A stretch of DNA of 64,000 nucleotides from Chrysemys picta bellii. Its lineage: Eukaryota; Chordata; Testudines; Emydidae. The DNA lies in assembly GCF_011386835.1 (NCBI RefSeq), contig NC_088800.1, forward strand, positions 16,578,572 to 16,642,571, written 5' to 3'. This document shows positions 1 to 12,029 of this stretch, piece by piece (positions within the stretch are counted from its first letter, which is position 1; every line of letters starts with the position of its first letter). The position numbers and the translations under genes are program-made. The notes beneath the pieces were generated by a model, which was not told the DNA's origin, ran no database searches, and saw only the letters and a list, made by a program, of their open reading frames with translations.

Positions 1-137
1 TTATGCAGGTATGTACGCCACATGCTGCTGAAAAAAGTATGCAGTGTATGCATACCTGCAAGGGACAAAGGAGCTGTAAAACTTGCTTAGCCAGCCTTCT
101 AAGGATTTCCCCAGGTCAGGGGGAACTTGCTACTGGC

Positions 138-358
138 CAGGGGTGGCTTTATGTTTTTTGCCGCCCCAAGCACGGCAGTATCTGCGGGTGGTCCGTGGAT
201 TTGGCAGGTGATCTGCCGGTCCCGCGGCTTCGGCATACCTGCTGCCGAATTGCCACCGAAAGCCGCCTGCCACCCTCACAGCGACCGGCACACCGCCCCC
301 CCACCGGCTTGCCGCCACAGGCACACGCTTACTGCGCTGGTGCCTAGAGCCGCCCCTG
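138..358. mobile_element. Non-autonomous hAT-type DNA element with 8-bp TSD
   Basis: The ends are inverted (CAGGGGTGGCT at the left, AGCCGCCCCTG at the right). They are flanked by a perfect 8-bp duplication CTACTGGC at 130-137 and 359-366. Eight-bp duplications and CAGGGG-type termini are hallmarks of hAT transposons. The 221-bp interior is GC-rich and has no coding capacity, so it must have been moved by a transposase supplied elsewhere. Confidence 0.85.
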
Positions 359-706
359 CTACTGGCATAAGGTTGATGTGGCAGCTCAATGGCCTTGTCC
401 TCCACCACTAGGGGGCATGGCTGAGGAAAACAGCATGTGAGTCGAGTACTGCTAAACTCCAGCAATCTCCAGCTACCAGAATGGCGCCAAAGGGCCCTGG
501 ATAGGGCAGCCAACTTAGAGCAGCCAAGTGTAAAGTCACTTTTGTGTACTCCCTGCTAACTTTACCCTGGTCCTATGTCAAGTGCAGCTTGGGGGCACCA
601 CAGAATCCAGGCCTAACTAATCAAGGGGCTAAAGTTCACAGAACTATATGGCACACTGCTCCTGTAACACTTACGATAACCAGCTAACAGTGGATAGTGC
701 AGTGAG
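359..706. other. Intergenic, nothing recognised
   Basis: Ordinary non-coding sequence between two repeats. No gene, RNA gene or repeat boundary was recognised. Confidence 0.5.
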
Positions 707-1258
707 TAGAGCCGTCCCTTGGGTATGGCGAATGGGGTGACTGCTCTCTGTGTTTTGGGGGGGCCCCGCGCTTCAATGTGCATGTGTCGTGTGGGGGGAA
801 CAAGGCCGGCCCGAGGTGGGGGTGGGTTAGGGATGCCGGGGGGGGGGGGGGGGCAGGCTAGCCTGGGTGGTTAGCGGGCGGGGGGGACAGGGGGGAGCTT
901 GGCACCAGCAGCAGGGGTCAGGCCCGCACTCACCCGTGGGACGCATGCGTTGTGTTTCTTTTTTTTGCTCGCCTGCTGCCGCACCGGCCACCGGAACACA
1001 CCAGTGACAGGCTGACCCCATCCATTGCCCTTCCATCCCACACCCCTCCCTTTTCCAGGAACACCCCCCCCTACCCCCCAGCACAAGGGGCCCCTTTGCC
1101 CTAGCACAGTGCCACTCTGTGACTCTCCAGCCTCCCTCGCCCGCCAGCACTGGTGCCCCCTCCCCACACCAGATTTCACCCGTATAAAAATAATGTTAAG
1201 GGGGTGTCATATGGGCTGATTTGTCCTGGGCCCCGCACCCCTCTAGGGAGGGCCCTGA
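707..1258. mobile_element. Probable degenerate hAT-type element, GC-rich
   Basis: The left end (AGAGCCGTCCCTTGG) and right end (CTAGGGAGGGCCCTG) are imperfect inverted repeats. The flanks GCAGTGAG and ACAGTGGG agree at six of eight positions, as expected for an aged hAT target duplication. The interior holds a poly-G run near 838-854 and C-rich tracts. Boundaries are tentative. Confidence 0.4.
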
Positions 1259-1265
1259 CAGTGGG

Positions 1266-1356
1266 AGACAAAGTGGGTGTGCTAGTATCTTTTACTGGAC
1301 CAACTTCTGGTGGTGTAAGGTACAAACTTTCGAGCCACACGGAGCTCAATTTCAAA
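1266..1356 (-). repeat. Fragment of Penelope-like repeat (3' end)
   Basis: This stretch contains a variant of the 'ATCTTTTATTGGACCAACTT' type motif followed by a segment like CTTTCGAGCCACAC. The same motif is at 60440-60460 and, inverted, at 61700-61740. It is a short, diverged 3' fragment of that dispersed family on the minus strand. Assignment to Penelope-like elements is by family knowledge, not by a search. Confidence 0.55.
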
Positions 1357-3190
1357 GGTGAAATGCCACCCAGGGGTAAAGAGGTGCCAAAACGTTCTAT
1401 GCCACGTGCACAAATTGATGTTCCTAAAACCATATTTAGCCATCTAAAGATAAGGCCCTCCAATTTTCTCAGGTAAGCTGAGCACGCAGAAAGCCTACTG
1501 AAGGAGATGAGAACTGCATCGAATTTGTAAGCAGGAAACATTTACATGCACCATAGCTTTGAAAAACAGATTATTTGTATGTGGGTGCCAAGAGATGGAT
1601 TCAGCCACCTAACTGTAAACAGGCGGGTTTGAAAATTTGGGGCCTTTATTTTTATAATGCAAGCAATCCTCTCTGAGGGTTAGCTACTGGCAAATGGTGA
1701 TTAAAAAATACATCAGGCTGAACAGCATGACTCTCACTATATTATATATAAATATCCAGTTGGCACTAACTACATTCCCCTCTTTACTACTGCATGACGC
1801 CCATGCTATATTTTGTTTAAGCTAAAATTCAAAATGGTGGACTCAGACAATTTATCATCACTAGCGGTTGTAAAATGTAAGTGTCATAGTGTACTTAATA
1901 TAAATCTGTATGAAACAGCTGCTTATGTTCCCAAATGCATACTGCATAAAATATTTGCTAAGCATCAATCGTTAGAAGCACACCACAACCTATTTGAAGC
2001 AAAAGAGCTGGAAATGCCCAATAAAGCCTGAATTCATCACTTATTACTAAGTACATTTGTTCAGAAAGCCTTTAATGGAATTCAGATTGCTACTGGGGTA
2101 TATTAGCAGTAGCTACTGGGCCCACTTCTGATTTTACACTGAAGTGACTCCATTGATTGAAATGGAGTTACTCCCAATTTATGCCCATGTTAAGGCAGAG
2201 TTAGATACAATATCTCCAACTTCAGTAGCTTCCCACAGAACCAAAATGGAGAAACAGGAAAAAATATATAACTTTTTGAACTACAATCTTAGCGCTAAAT
2301 TGTGACATACTTTATCCAATAAAATATAGGCATTTAAATAATGCTAAATTATATTGCTTTGACCCTTGCTGCTCTCATATACATAATCTGCCACTGCCAG
2401 ACAACAGCCAAAAAAATGTCTATAGCGAAGTTGACATATAACACCCGTCTGGTGAGTAGGTAAGCACTTTTATGCCTTGTTTTACTCCAGAAAGCAAGTT
2501 AGCCTTTCCGTGGCTCAATTTAAGAGCAAAACTTCAAGCATATCCACTAAGTTTGGGTACCTCCATTTTTTGGGTGCCCAACTGGACACAACTAAGGTTT
2601 AATTTTTCAAGGGTGTAGATGACCTCAGTTCCCAAGATGGACTTGAAATTGTTGGTGCTCAGCACCTCTGAAAATGGAGGGTGGCAGGGAAGAGAGAGCT
2701 TGGGGCAGGGGGTTAGGAAAGTTAGCAAGCAGGAGCAGCAAACAAGACTTTTGTGAGGGAGTTCTCCCGGTGAAGGAGGGGGCCACTATGTGAGGTGTGT
2801 TTGTTGCGAGCTTGCTTGCCGGGTGCCTGTTTGATTGCAGTTTTATAATATGGGCTGTTTCGGGAGGAACGGGGGGCAGCCGGGCTCTTTGCGCTAAGAC
2901 GACTAGCAGCCTGCTAGGCAATGTGGAGAGCTTCCTAAGGAGGCTCTAGCCTCCATCCTTTGATTCCCTTATCCCTTGACAAGGAGATGGGGATAACTCA
3001 GCGAGAACAGGGGTTTAAAAAAACAATTCATAAGCAAGAGAATCAATAACACCACCTCCCCTTTCTTCCCCCACAAAAAACAACAACAACCCCCCACACA
3101 GGGGAAAGGTAAGAGACAAGTTCGAGGGGGACAAATTTAGTACTAGCTAAAAGCCAGGACCTCCATGGTAACATTATCTAAAATAATGGG
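1357..3190. other. AT-rich intergenic DNA with ancient repeat relics
   Basis: No coding exon was recognised. Around 2115-2220 there is a degraded palindrome (ACTCCATTGATTGAAATGGAG). Around 2525-2690 there is a second relic, beginning near 'AAGTTTGGGTACCTCCATTT'. Both look like old amniote interspersed repeats. 3060-3110 is A/C-rich low-complexity sequence. Confidence 0.5.
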
Positions 3191-3193
3191 CGG

Positions 3194-3890
3194 TGGGTAT
3201 CATAGGCTGGGGAAGGCTGTGCCCGGTGTGGCCCCACCCATGCTCCGCCCCCAGGCTCCCTCCTGCTTCCTGCTCTGGCCCACTCATCCCAGTTCCCTTG
3301 TGCAGTGGCCCTGGCTTGGGCTGCGGCTGGCACTGGGGCCTTGCACGCCGCCCACCCACACAGCACTCTGGGGCTGTGGCCATGCCACCCACCCTCCCAG
3401 AACTTCAGGGCTCGGGCTGCAGCGGCCGCCCAGCACTCTGAGGCCTTGCCGTCCGTCTGTCCTCCCGCCACTGGGTCCATGTCACCTGCCCTCCCAGCAC
3501 TCTGGGGCTGGGTGAGCACCACCCGCCTGCCCTGCCTCCAACAGGGCCGCCCAGAGGACTCAGGAGGCCTGGACAAAGCAGGGGAGCTGCGGCGCTTGTA
3601 TTCAACCAGGGGCAGTCCGAGTCTTTGGCGGCATGGGGCCCTTCAGTCACTCCGTGTCTTCAGCAGCACTGAAGGGCCCCCCGCCACCGAAATGCCACTG
3701 AAGACCCGGACCGCCGCCGGGCCACAGCTCGCAGGGCCCAGGGCAAACTGCCCCACTTGCTCCCCTACCCCGGGCAGCCCTGGCCTCCAAGACTGGGAGC
3801 TAGCCTCCCCCAGCCAAAGGTCCACAAGCCGCCCATGTCTGAAATGCTTCCAGTGCCACGTGCAGGCCAGTTAGACTGACAGAACTGCCC
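3194..3890. repeat. GC-rich composite of DNA-element relics
   Basis: A sharp rise in GC content, with the phrases CAGCACTCTGGGGCTG and close variants recurring near 3361, 3431 and 3498. A CAGGGGCAGTCC-type hAT terminus lies near 3609. Several long frames stay open here, but they overlap on both strands and resemble no protein, as expected of GC-rich non-coding DNA. No clean boundaries or target duplications were found. Confidence 0.4.
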
Positions 3891-4746
3891 GTCTCAATGC
3901 ATGGATGAGATGATGGTGTTCACAAGAGGGATTTAGATGTATTAGGAAATGGAGAACCTTTGTGGAAAGGAGCCGCCTATACAGGAAAGATGGACTCCAT
4001 CTAAACCAAAATGGAACCAGCTTGCTGGCATGTAAAATTAAAAAGTTCCTAGAGGAGTTTTTAAACTAAAGGCTGCGGGGAAGCCAGTAAGTGTGGAGAA
4101 GCACACAATTCGGACAGACTCGCCTTTAGGAGATGATTAAAGGGGATATTCTATAACCTCATAAAGAGGAGACGATAAAAGTTGATAAATTACAGGTAGG
4201 AGCTGAAAAGAAACAAATGAAAGAATCCCATTCAATTGCATCACATGAAAACAGACAACTAAATACTGACAAATTTTACAAGTGCTCATATACAAATGCA
4301 ACAAGTTTAAATACTAAGATGGGTGAACTTGAGTGCCCAGTACTAAATGAGGCTATTGATATAATAGACACTTGGTGGAGTTATGGTAATCCATGGGGCA
4401 TGGTAATAACGGTTCAAAATATATAGGAATGACAGTAATTTGCACTTGTAGGGGAGTGGCACTAATATGAAAGAAAACTGAGTCAACTCTAGTAAAAATC
4501 TTAAATGTATCAAACAGTACCATAGAATCACTATGGATATAAATTCCGTGCTTGAATAAGAGTATAGCAGTAGGAATATACTACCAATCACCTGACCAGA
4601 AAGCTGATTGATTGTGAAATGTTCAGGAAGATCAGAGAATCTACAAAAACAGAAAACCCAATAACACTAGAGGATTTCAACTATCCCCATATGGACTGGG
4701 AACACGTCACCTCAGGATGGGACACAGAGATAAAATTTCTAAATCA

Positions 4747-6233
4747 TCATAGTATCATAGAAGATTAGGGTTGGAAGAGACCTCAAGAGGTCATCTAGTC
4801 CAACACCCTGCTCAAGGCAGGACCAACACCAACTAAATCATCCCAGCCAGGGCTTTGTCAAGCCAGGCCTTAAAAACCTCTAAGGATGGAGATTCCACCA
4901 CCTCCCTAGGTAACCCATTCCAGTGCTTCACCACCCTCCTAGTGAAATAGTGTTTCCTAATATCCAACCTAGACCTCTCCCACTGCAACATGAGACCATT
5001 GCTCCTTGTTCTGTCATCTGCCACCACTGAGAACAGCCGAGCTCCATCCTCTTTGGAACCGCTCTTCAGGTAGTTGAAGGCTGCTATGAAATCCGCCCTC
5101 ATTCTTCTCTTCTGCAGAGTAAACAAGCTCCATTCCCTCAGCCTCTCCTCATAAGTCACGTGCCCCAGCCCCCTGATCATTTTTATTGCCCTCCACTGGA
5201 CTCTCTCCAATTTATTCACATCCTTTCTGTGGGGAGGGGTCCAAAATTGGATGCAGTACTCCAGATGTGGCCTCACCAATGCCAAATAGAGGAGAATAAT
5301 CACTTCCCTTGATCTGCTGGCAATGCTCCTACTAATGCCAAGAAGGCTAACGGCATATTGGGCTGCAACAAGAGCACATTGCTGACTCATATCCACCTTC
5401 TCATCCACTGTAATCCCCAGGTCCTTTTCTGCAGAACTGCTGCTTAGCTGGTCAGTCCCCAGCCTGTAGCAGTGCATGGGATTCTTCCTTCCTAAGTGCA
5501 GGTCTCTGCACTTGTTCCTGTTGAACCTCATCAGATTTCTTTTGGACTATTCCTCCAATTTGTCTAGGTGACTCTGGACCCTATCCCTACCCTCCAGCGT
5601 ATCTACCTCTCCCCCCAGCTTAATGTCATCTGTGAACTTGCTGAGGGTGCAATCCATCCCATCATTCAGATCACTAATAAAGATGTTGAACAAAACCGGC
5701 CCCAGGACCCACCTCTGGGATACTCCACTTGACACTGGCTGCCAACTAGACATTGAGCCATTGATCACTACCCGTTGAGGCCAACAATCTAGCCAGCTTT
5801 CAATCCACCTCATAGTCCATTCATCCAATCCATACTTTTTTAAATTTGCTGGCAAGAATACTGTGGGAGACTGTATCAAAAGTTTTGCTAAAGTCAAGGA
5901 ATAACACATCCACTGCTTTCCCCATATCCACAGATCCAGTTATCTCATCATAGAAGGCAATCAGGTTGGTCAGGCATGACTTTCCCTTGGTGAATCCATG
6001 TTGACTCTTCCTGATCACATTCCTCTCCTCCAAGTGCTTCAAAATATTTCCTTGAGGACCTGCTCCATGATTTTTCCAGGGACTGAAGTGAGGCTCACCG
6101 GTCTGTAGTTCCCCGGGTTCTCCTTCTTCCCTTTTGTTAAAGATGGGCACTATATTTGCCTTTTTCCAATCGTCCAGGACCTCCCCTGATCACTCCGAGT
6201 TTTCAAAGATAATGGCCAATGGCTCTGCAATTA
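4747..6233 (-). mobile_element. Younger 5'-truncated CR1 LINE inserted in older CR1
   Basis: On the minus strand this is the 3' part of a CR1. It ends at 4747 with the typical tail, seen on the plus strand as ATCATAGAAGATTAGGGTTGG and CATCTAGTCCAACACCCTGC. It interrupts the plus-strand CR1 between 'AAATTTCTAAATCAT' and 'ATTAATGACTGCTTC', which are adjacent in an intact CR1. It is therefore younger than its host. It is 5' truncated, as most CR1 copies are. Confidence 0.9.
4833..6150 (-). pseudogene. CR1 reverse transcriptase (ORF2 C-terminal half), broken
   Basis: Three minus-strand segments (6150-5821, 5909-5547, 5531-4833) together cover the reverse transcriptase from the thumb-proximal motif [13 protein letters not shown] through the palm and the C-terminal region that ends [12 protein letters not shown]. 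The active-site box reads FTDD where CR1 usually has FADD. One frameshift separates the first two segments. The last two are in the same frame, split by a single in-frame stop after LDKLEE where a tryptophan is expected. So few lesions suggest a fairly recent insertion. The upstream endonuclease is missing because of 5' truncation. No function for the host is expected. Confidence 0.85.
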
Positions 6234-6974
6234 CCATTAATGACTGCTTCTTGGAGTAGCTAGTTCAGGAACCCACAGGGGAGAAGCAGTTCTTGATTTA
6301 GTCCCAAGTAGTGCGCATAGGATCTGGTCCAAGAGGTGAATACAGCTGAACCACTTGATAAAAGCAACCATAGTGTAATTAAATGTAACATCATTGTAGG
6401 AGGGGAAATACCAAAGAAACCCACCAAAGTAGCATTTAACTTCAAAAAGGGGAAACTACACAAAAATGAGGTTAAACAGAAATAAAAAGGAACAATCAGA
6501 AGAGTGAAATGCCGAAAGCTGCATAGAGAGTTTTAAAAACACCATAGTAGAGGCTCAAACTATATGTATACCCCAAATGAAAAAAAGAGTAAAAGAGTAC
6601 CAAAAATAAATTCCACCATGGCTAAATAAAGTCTTTTAAAAATTGAAGGGCAAATCCTACTGAGGAAAATAGAAAGGAACAAAACCTCTGGCAAGTCGAA
6701 TATAAAAGTATTAGACAAATCAAAAAAGAATTTGAAGAGCAATTAGCAAAAGACACAAAAACTAACAGCAATTTTTTTTTGACACACATGTTGGGGAAGA
6801 ATCAACATGGGCTTTTGTAAAGGGAAATCATGCCTTAACCATCTATTAGAATTCTTTGCAGGAGTCAACAAACATATGGACAAGAGTGATCCAGTGGACG
6901 TAGTGCACTTGGACTTTCAGAAAGCCTTCGACAAGGTCCCTCACCAAAAGCTCTTATGCAAAGTAGGCCATCAT

Positions 6975-7234
6975 GGCCATGTCTACACTTACCAGGGATC
7001 GATGCTGCCGGTGAAGACCAGCTAAATCGACTGCAGAGTGCTCTCCAGTCGACTCTGGTATTCCACCGGAACGAGACAATTAAGGTAAGTCAATGGGAGA
7101 GCATCTCCCATCGACGCAGCGCAGTGTAGACACCGCAGTAAGTCAACCTAAGCTACGTCAACTCCAGCTATGTTATTCACATAGCTGGAGTAGCGTAACT
7201 GAGGTCCACTTACCGCGGTAGTGTAGACAAGGCC
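6975..7234. mobile_element. Harbinger-type MITE with internal hairpin
   Basis: Inverted ends GGCCATGTCTACACT and AGTGTAGACAAGGCC, flanked by CAT on both sides (6972-6974, 7235-7237), a 3-bp duplication as used by PIF/Harbinger elements. An internal hairpin pairs CTCCAGCTATGT with ACATAGCTGGAG around TATTC. The 260-bp element has no coding capacity. It sits inside the plus-strand CR1. The right end of the larger Harbinger remnant at 29850 has a similar terminus. Confidence 0.75.
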
Positions 7235-8421
7235 CATGGGATAATAGGAAAAGTCCTCTCATGGATCAGTAACTGGTTAAAAGATAGGAATAAATGGTGT
7301 TTTTGTAATGGAAAGAGGTAAATAGCAGGTTCCCCCAAGGAACTGTACTGAGACCAGTGCTGTTCAACATATTCATAAATGAGCTGGAAAAAGGGGTAAA
7401 CAGTGAAGTGGCAAAGTCTGCAGATGACACAAAAAATGTACTCAAAATAGTTAAGCCCAAAGATGACTGCAAAGAGTTACAAATGGATCACACAAAACTG
7501 GGTGACTGGGCAACAAAATGGTAGATGAAATTAAATGTTGATAAATGCAAAATAATGCACATTGGAAAACATAAACCCAACTATATATACACAAGATGAT
7601 GGGGTCTAAATTAGCTGTTACCATTCAGGAAAGAGATCTTGGAGTCATTGTAGATAGCTCTCTGAAAACATCCGCTCAATGTGCAGCAGTGGTCAAAAAG
7701 CAACAGAATGTTAGGAACCACTAGGAAAGGGATAGATAATAAAACAGGAAATAATAGAATGTCACTATATAAGTCTATAGTATGCCCACACCTCAAATAG
7801 TATGCAGTTCTGGTTGCCCCATCTAAACAAAAACAAAAAAAACATTAAAATTGGAAAAAGTACAGAGAAGGGCACCAAAAATGATTAGGGGATGAAACAG
7901 CTTCCATATGGGGAAAGATTAAGGCATTTCTGACTGTTCAGTTTAGAAAAGAGACAACTAAGAGGATACGACAGAGGTCTATAAAATCATGAATGTTGTG
8001 GAGGAAGTGAGTAAAGAAGTGTTATTTCCCCCTTCACAGAACCAGGAGTCACCCAATGAAATTATTAGTCAGCAGGTTTAAAACAAACAAAAGTACTTCT
8101 TCACACAACACGGTCAACCTCTGGAACTCATTGCCAGGGGATGTTGTGAAGGTCAAAACTATAACTGAATTTAAAAAAAATTAGATAAATTCATGGAAGA
8201 TAGGTCCACCAATAGCTGTAAGCCAAGATGGTCAAGGACACAACCCTATGCTCTGGCTGTCCCTAAGAGCTGGGACTGGATGACAGGATGGATCACTCAA
8301 TAAATTGCTCTGTTCTGTTAATTCCTTCTATAGCATCTAGCACTAGCCCTTGTAGGAAGTTAGGATACTGGGCTAGATGAACCATTGCTCTAACCCACTA
8401 TAGCCATTCTTATGTTCTTTA

Positions 8422-9717
8422 AGTTCACGGACCATCATCATAGGTCACCATCCAAAGCCTGATGTCATTGGGCTCCTCCTAATCTTTGTAAAACGTTTGA
8501 GTTTTTAAGAGTTTAATTTTGAAAGTTTAAAAATGGAAGACAACATGTTAAGAAAATACCTTTTGCATCTGCCACTGATGAAGAAGTCTTTTTGGGGGGG
8601 GCAGAAGCCAACATTACTCTTTGTAGAGGAGATATAAGATTCCTCTATTTTAATGGAGTTAGTCGAATTTTTAAAACATTTTTATTTATACCACTAGATG
8701 GAAGTGTAAGGAAATGCACAAACAAGCTAAAGAGAACTTACTGAAGAAATGGGAAGTCATCTTCCTTGTCTGCAAATGGTTTGTAATAGGAGAGTACTGT
8801 GCAACAGATCAGGAGAACAGGCTAGTAACAGACAGTAGTTTTACAGTAAGTTTTATTAAAATGATTCATTACATTGTATATAACGATTTTTTCAACAAAT
8901 GCTGCCCTGGAAATATTTTGTGTGTAAACACTACCACCACCTACTTCTCCATAGGCAATGGTGTTTCAGCATTATGCTAAAGTCTTTCTCTAAAAGTTCA
9001 GCCCCTGGCATTCAACTGAGCTGCTGCATTCAGCATTTCTTTTGTGGGAGGCGAGGGGCCCCAATCCTGCTCCAATTGAAGTCCATGACAAAGCTCCCAT
9101 TGAAACAAATGGAAACAAGATCAAGTCCTCTGTCAATGGAAATTGCATCATTGTACTGGACTTCTAACCAGGAAGTTTCAGAATAATGATGATGCTCACT
9201 GAAATAGATAAAACAGTTCATCATGGTGTTTCTATAAAGTACTGTAAAAGCTGACCATACAATTAGAACGATCAATATAGTTTGCCTGTAAAGGTTCTAT
9301 AACAAACCTTTAGGTAGTATAACCCCAAAGTTGGCTAATTTAGGCATGACATTTAGCTTTTGTAAAACTTGCAATCCACAGAAATAATTTATACTAGCAT
9401 GTTAGACTTTCAAGGAAAACTTTTTGCAGTGTCGCTGCTACAGCACATCTGCTACAAAGGCAGGCAGGCAACAATTTAGCTTTGATGAAAGCACAGATTT
9501 TTTTATGCAACTGTGTAAACAAGAAAATAGGGGAGGGGGGAAAAAAATCAGGATACAGAGTTCTCTCTAAAGTGGATCACTGACATACATATTACATTAC
9601 CCGCTTGGCTGTACAGGGAATATTTCCAGACAAGCTGTGCCGGTAGCCAAAACCTGCCAACCTTGTCTCAGACATCCATTTAAGCTTAAAAGCAGCATAT
9701 CAAATGCAGAGTTATCC
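8422..9717. other. Intergenic, nothing recognised
   Basis: AT-rich, mostly unique-looking sequence. Short open frames near 8714-9186 resemble no known protein and show no splice or codon pattern of an exon. Confidence 0.5.
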
Positions 9718-9893
9718 CATCTCCTAGAACTGGAAGGGACCTTGAAAGGTCATCGAGTCCAGCCCCCTGCCTTCACTAGCAGGACCAAGTACTGATTTTT
9801 GCCCTAGATCCCTAAGTGGCCCCCTCAAGGATTGAACTCACAACCCTGGGTTTAGCAGGCCAATGCTCAAACCACTGAGCTATCCCTCCCTCC
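9718..9893 (-). repeat. tRNA-derived SINE with CR1-like tail (Cry type)
   Basis: On the minus strand the element opens with GGAGGGATAGCTCAGTGG, a tRNA-like A box. It continues with a B-box-like TGAGTTCAATCC, a middle segment, and a 3' tail reading GACCTTTCAAGGTCCCTTCCAG that matches CR1 3' ends. This head-and-tail structure is that of the turtle Pol III SINE mobilised by CR1. The copy is nearly complete and lies in the far downstream flank of MESD. Confidence 0.88.
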
Positions 9894-12029
9894 AACAGTT
9901 GCATGTTGGGATCCACCAGTTGGCTTGGATTCCTGCTTAGTTCACTGCTCCACAGCATCTTCACTGAGGATATTCAGCCACTGTTATAAATTGTCCCTTC
10001 ATTACACATATTCTGCTCATTGTCCCAAGGTCACATCCAATTCAAAAAGTGTCATTGAAAGAAAACATACAGGTGAACTGTGTGCAAGAACTTTAATTCC
10101 ACTTTAAGAAAATGGACATCCAGAACAAACGCAGGACTCCCGCAGTCTGGCAGGACAGCGTTCAAAACTAAAAGTACTCAGCTCTCTCCTCTTCCTTTCC
10201 GATCCCTATACCTTTGTTTTAGAGATACTAGTTAGTATCCTAACAATTGAAAGAGGAACAGTCAAGACAATAAACAAAATGACAATTTTCTGTGCTTTCA
10301 ATAGGATCATGGCATTCATAGCAGATTTAAGAGGTGCAGTGAAGTAACATTAATAGGCATAACACTATCTGTTGGCCTTGGAATGTGTGGGAAGAAGAGA
10401 ATTAAGAAAAATAGAGTATAGGAGATCTGGGTGAATATAATACCATATACTTTTCTAATTATTTGAGTATCAAAAAGCATTAACTAATTAATAGTCAGCT
10501 ATATGCCTATTAAGTCTGTCTAGGGAAAAAAAGATGCTTTTAATTTTTTTTATATATTTATTATAAAAATCAAGCTCGAAAACATGATTTGAAACACAAT
10601 TTAGCACCTAATGCTGACAGTTTAACAGCTCATGTCTAAGTAAGTGTTGTTTCAAATTATGTTAGCTAGGTCAGGTTTAAAATAAAACTACATCTTTCCC
10701 CACTTTAGACAGACCCCTGCTGTTGAGCGTTTAGCACTATTGAATCAGGCTACTGTTATTTACCTAAATATGGATTTAGATATTTAACTTTAGACATCCA
10801 AATTTTAAAATGTTGGCTTGAACTTCATTTGTAAGCTGTATTTGGATAGTTTTAATTTTTAATTTTTCCCCTCACACAACTTAGTTGTTTTTACAGTCTC
10901 TGTAATATTTTTAAAATTTGCATTTTTGTGCTTGAACTGAATCATACTGCATAGTTTTTGTCAAACTGGATAAAATGTTCCAGCATGCATCTGGTATATA
11001 TTATACAATTGAAATACTCTGTAGTCTCCTCAGAGATTAGAATAGCCATGTTAAAAGTCTCTATATCCATACTAAAATATCCTTTTCTAAAGGATTCAAG
11101 GCCTGTGTTAAGAGTATTCTATAATTTACAAGGTAAATTATAACTTGTTTGTTATACACTAAGAAACATTGGATCTTACAGTTTTTTTTATTTGAGTTTG
11201 CTTGTGATTCTTTCCTGAAAAATGACACAATACTCCAAATAAAGGCAATGCAGAATGAGTACTTGCAAGCAACACATCAATGATAGATGAAACAACAATG
11301 TGTTTACAAGAGCAGAAAACATTCTGAATATCAAATATCTACACAGAACTGTCTGAACTGCTCTGTATCTTTGCCATGAATAGTAGCTCAGAAAAGCAAT
11401 AAAATTAATCCCCAAGACACAAATGCTTTATAGCTTTTCACTCAGAGTATTGGGCAGATACACATTTACAGCAATCTTTTCGACTGCAATTTACTACAAT
11501 CTAATCTTTAGTTCACACAAAGACCTGGAAGGGGAAGAGTGAAGATACACATATTAATACCTGCATGTTTCAGCAACATAATAGTCTTTACTTGTGAGTA
11601 ATTATGGAAACCAGAGAGGGATTAGCCTGTGTCCAAAGATAAATTTACTGAAATGAACATATCATGCCCACAATTGTAAAAGGTGAATTTTGAAACAACA
11701 AACTAAACCAGGTTCTATTTGTGTACAAATTTAGTTACATTCTTATTCTGAAACACTCACTAAGTCAACCACTTACAAAATACTTCAATGTAAAAAGATT
11801 AACCATTATGGTTCAAGTTAGGACCTTTTAGTTATTAAAAACACATGAATTTTGGCATCTTAAAAATCAAAGTAACTTTATTTCAGTAATATCAAACAGG
11901 TATCTAATACTGTGCCTCTCATCCTGAAATCGGTGTGTGCTCTGGGTCATTATGCATTTATTCCTCAACATATTTGAGGAAAAACTTCAAAGACATACAT
12001 TTATGTGGACACAGTTAGAATAAAAAACT
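9894..12029. other. AT-rich intergenic DNA, nothing recognised
   Basis: No exon, RNA gene or clear repeat was recognised. It may include distal 3' UTR of MESD if a far poly(A) site is used, for example the minus-strand AATAAA at 11877-11882. Confidence 0.45.

Larger units (their letters stand above)
3905..8421 (+). mobile_element. Old CR1 LINE, plus strand, split by two later insertions
   Basis: Pieces at 3905-4746, 6234-6974 and 7235-8421 read as one CR1 in order. The first holds the region upstream of the reverse transcriptase. The second ends in an RT segment whose translation has VVHLDFQKAFDKVPH. The third holds the RT active-site region, degraded to SADDT instead of the usual FADD, and the typical CR1 3' tail (CATTCTTATGTTCTTT). 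Many stops and frameshifts show it is dead. The interruptions are a minus-strand CR1 (4747-6233) and a Harbinger-type MITE (6975-7234). The host sequence resumes cleanly after each. Confidence 0.85.

Noticed and set aside
3305..3874. A 189-codon plus-strand frame in GC-rich DNA
   Set aside because: It overlaps open frames on the other strand, is rich in Pro/Ala/Ser/Gly, and lies in repeat-like DNA with recurring CAGCACTCTGGGGCTG.
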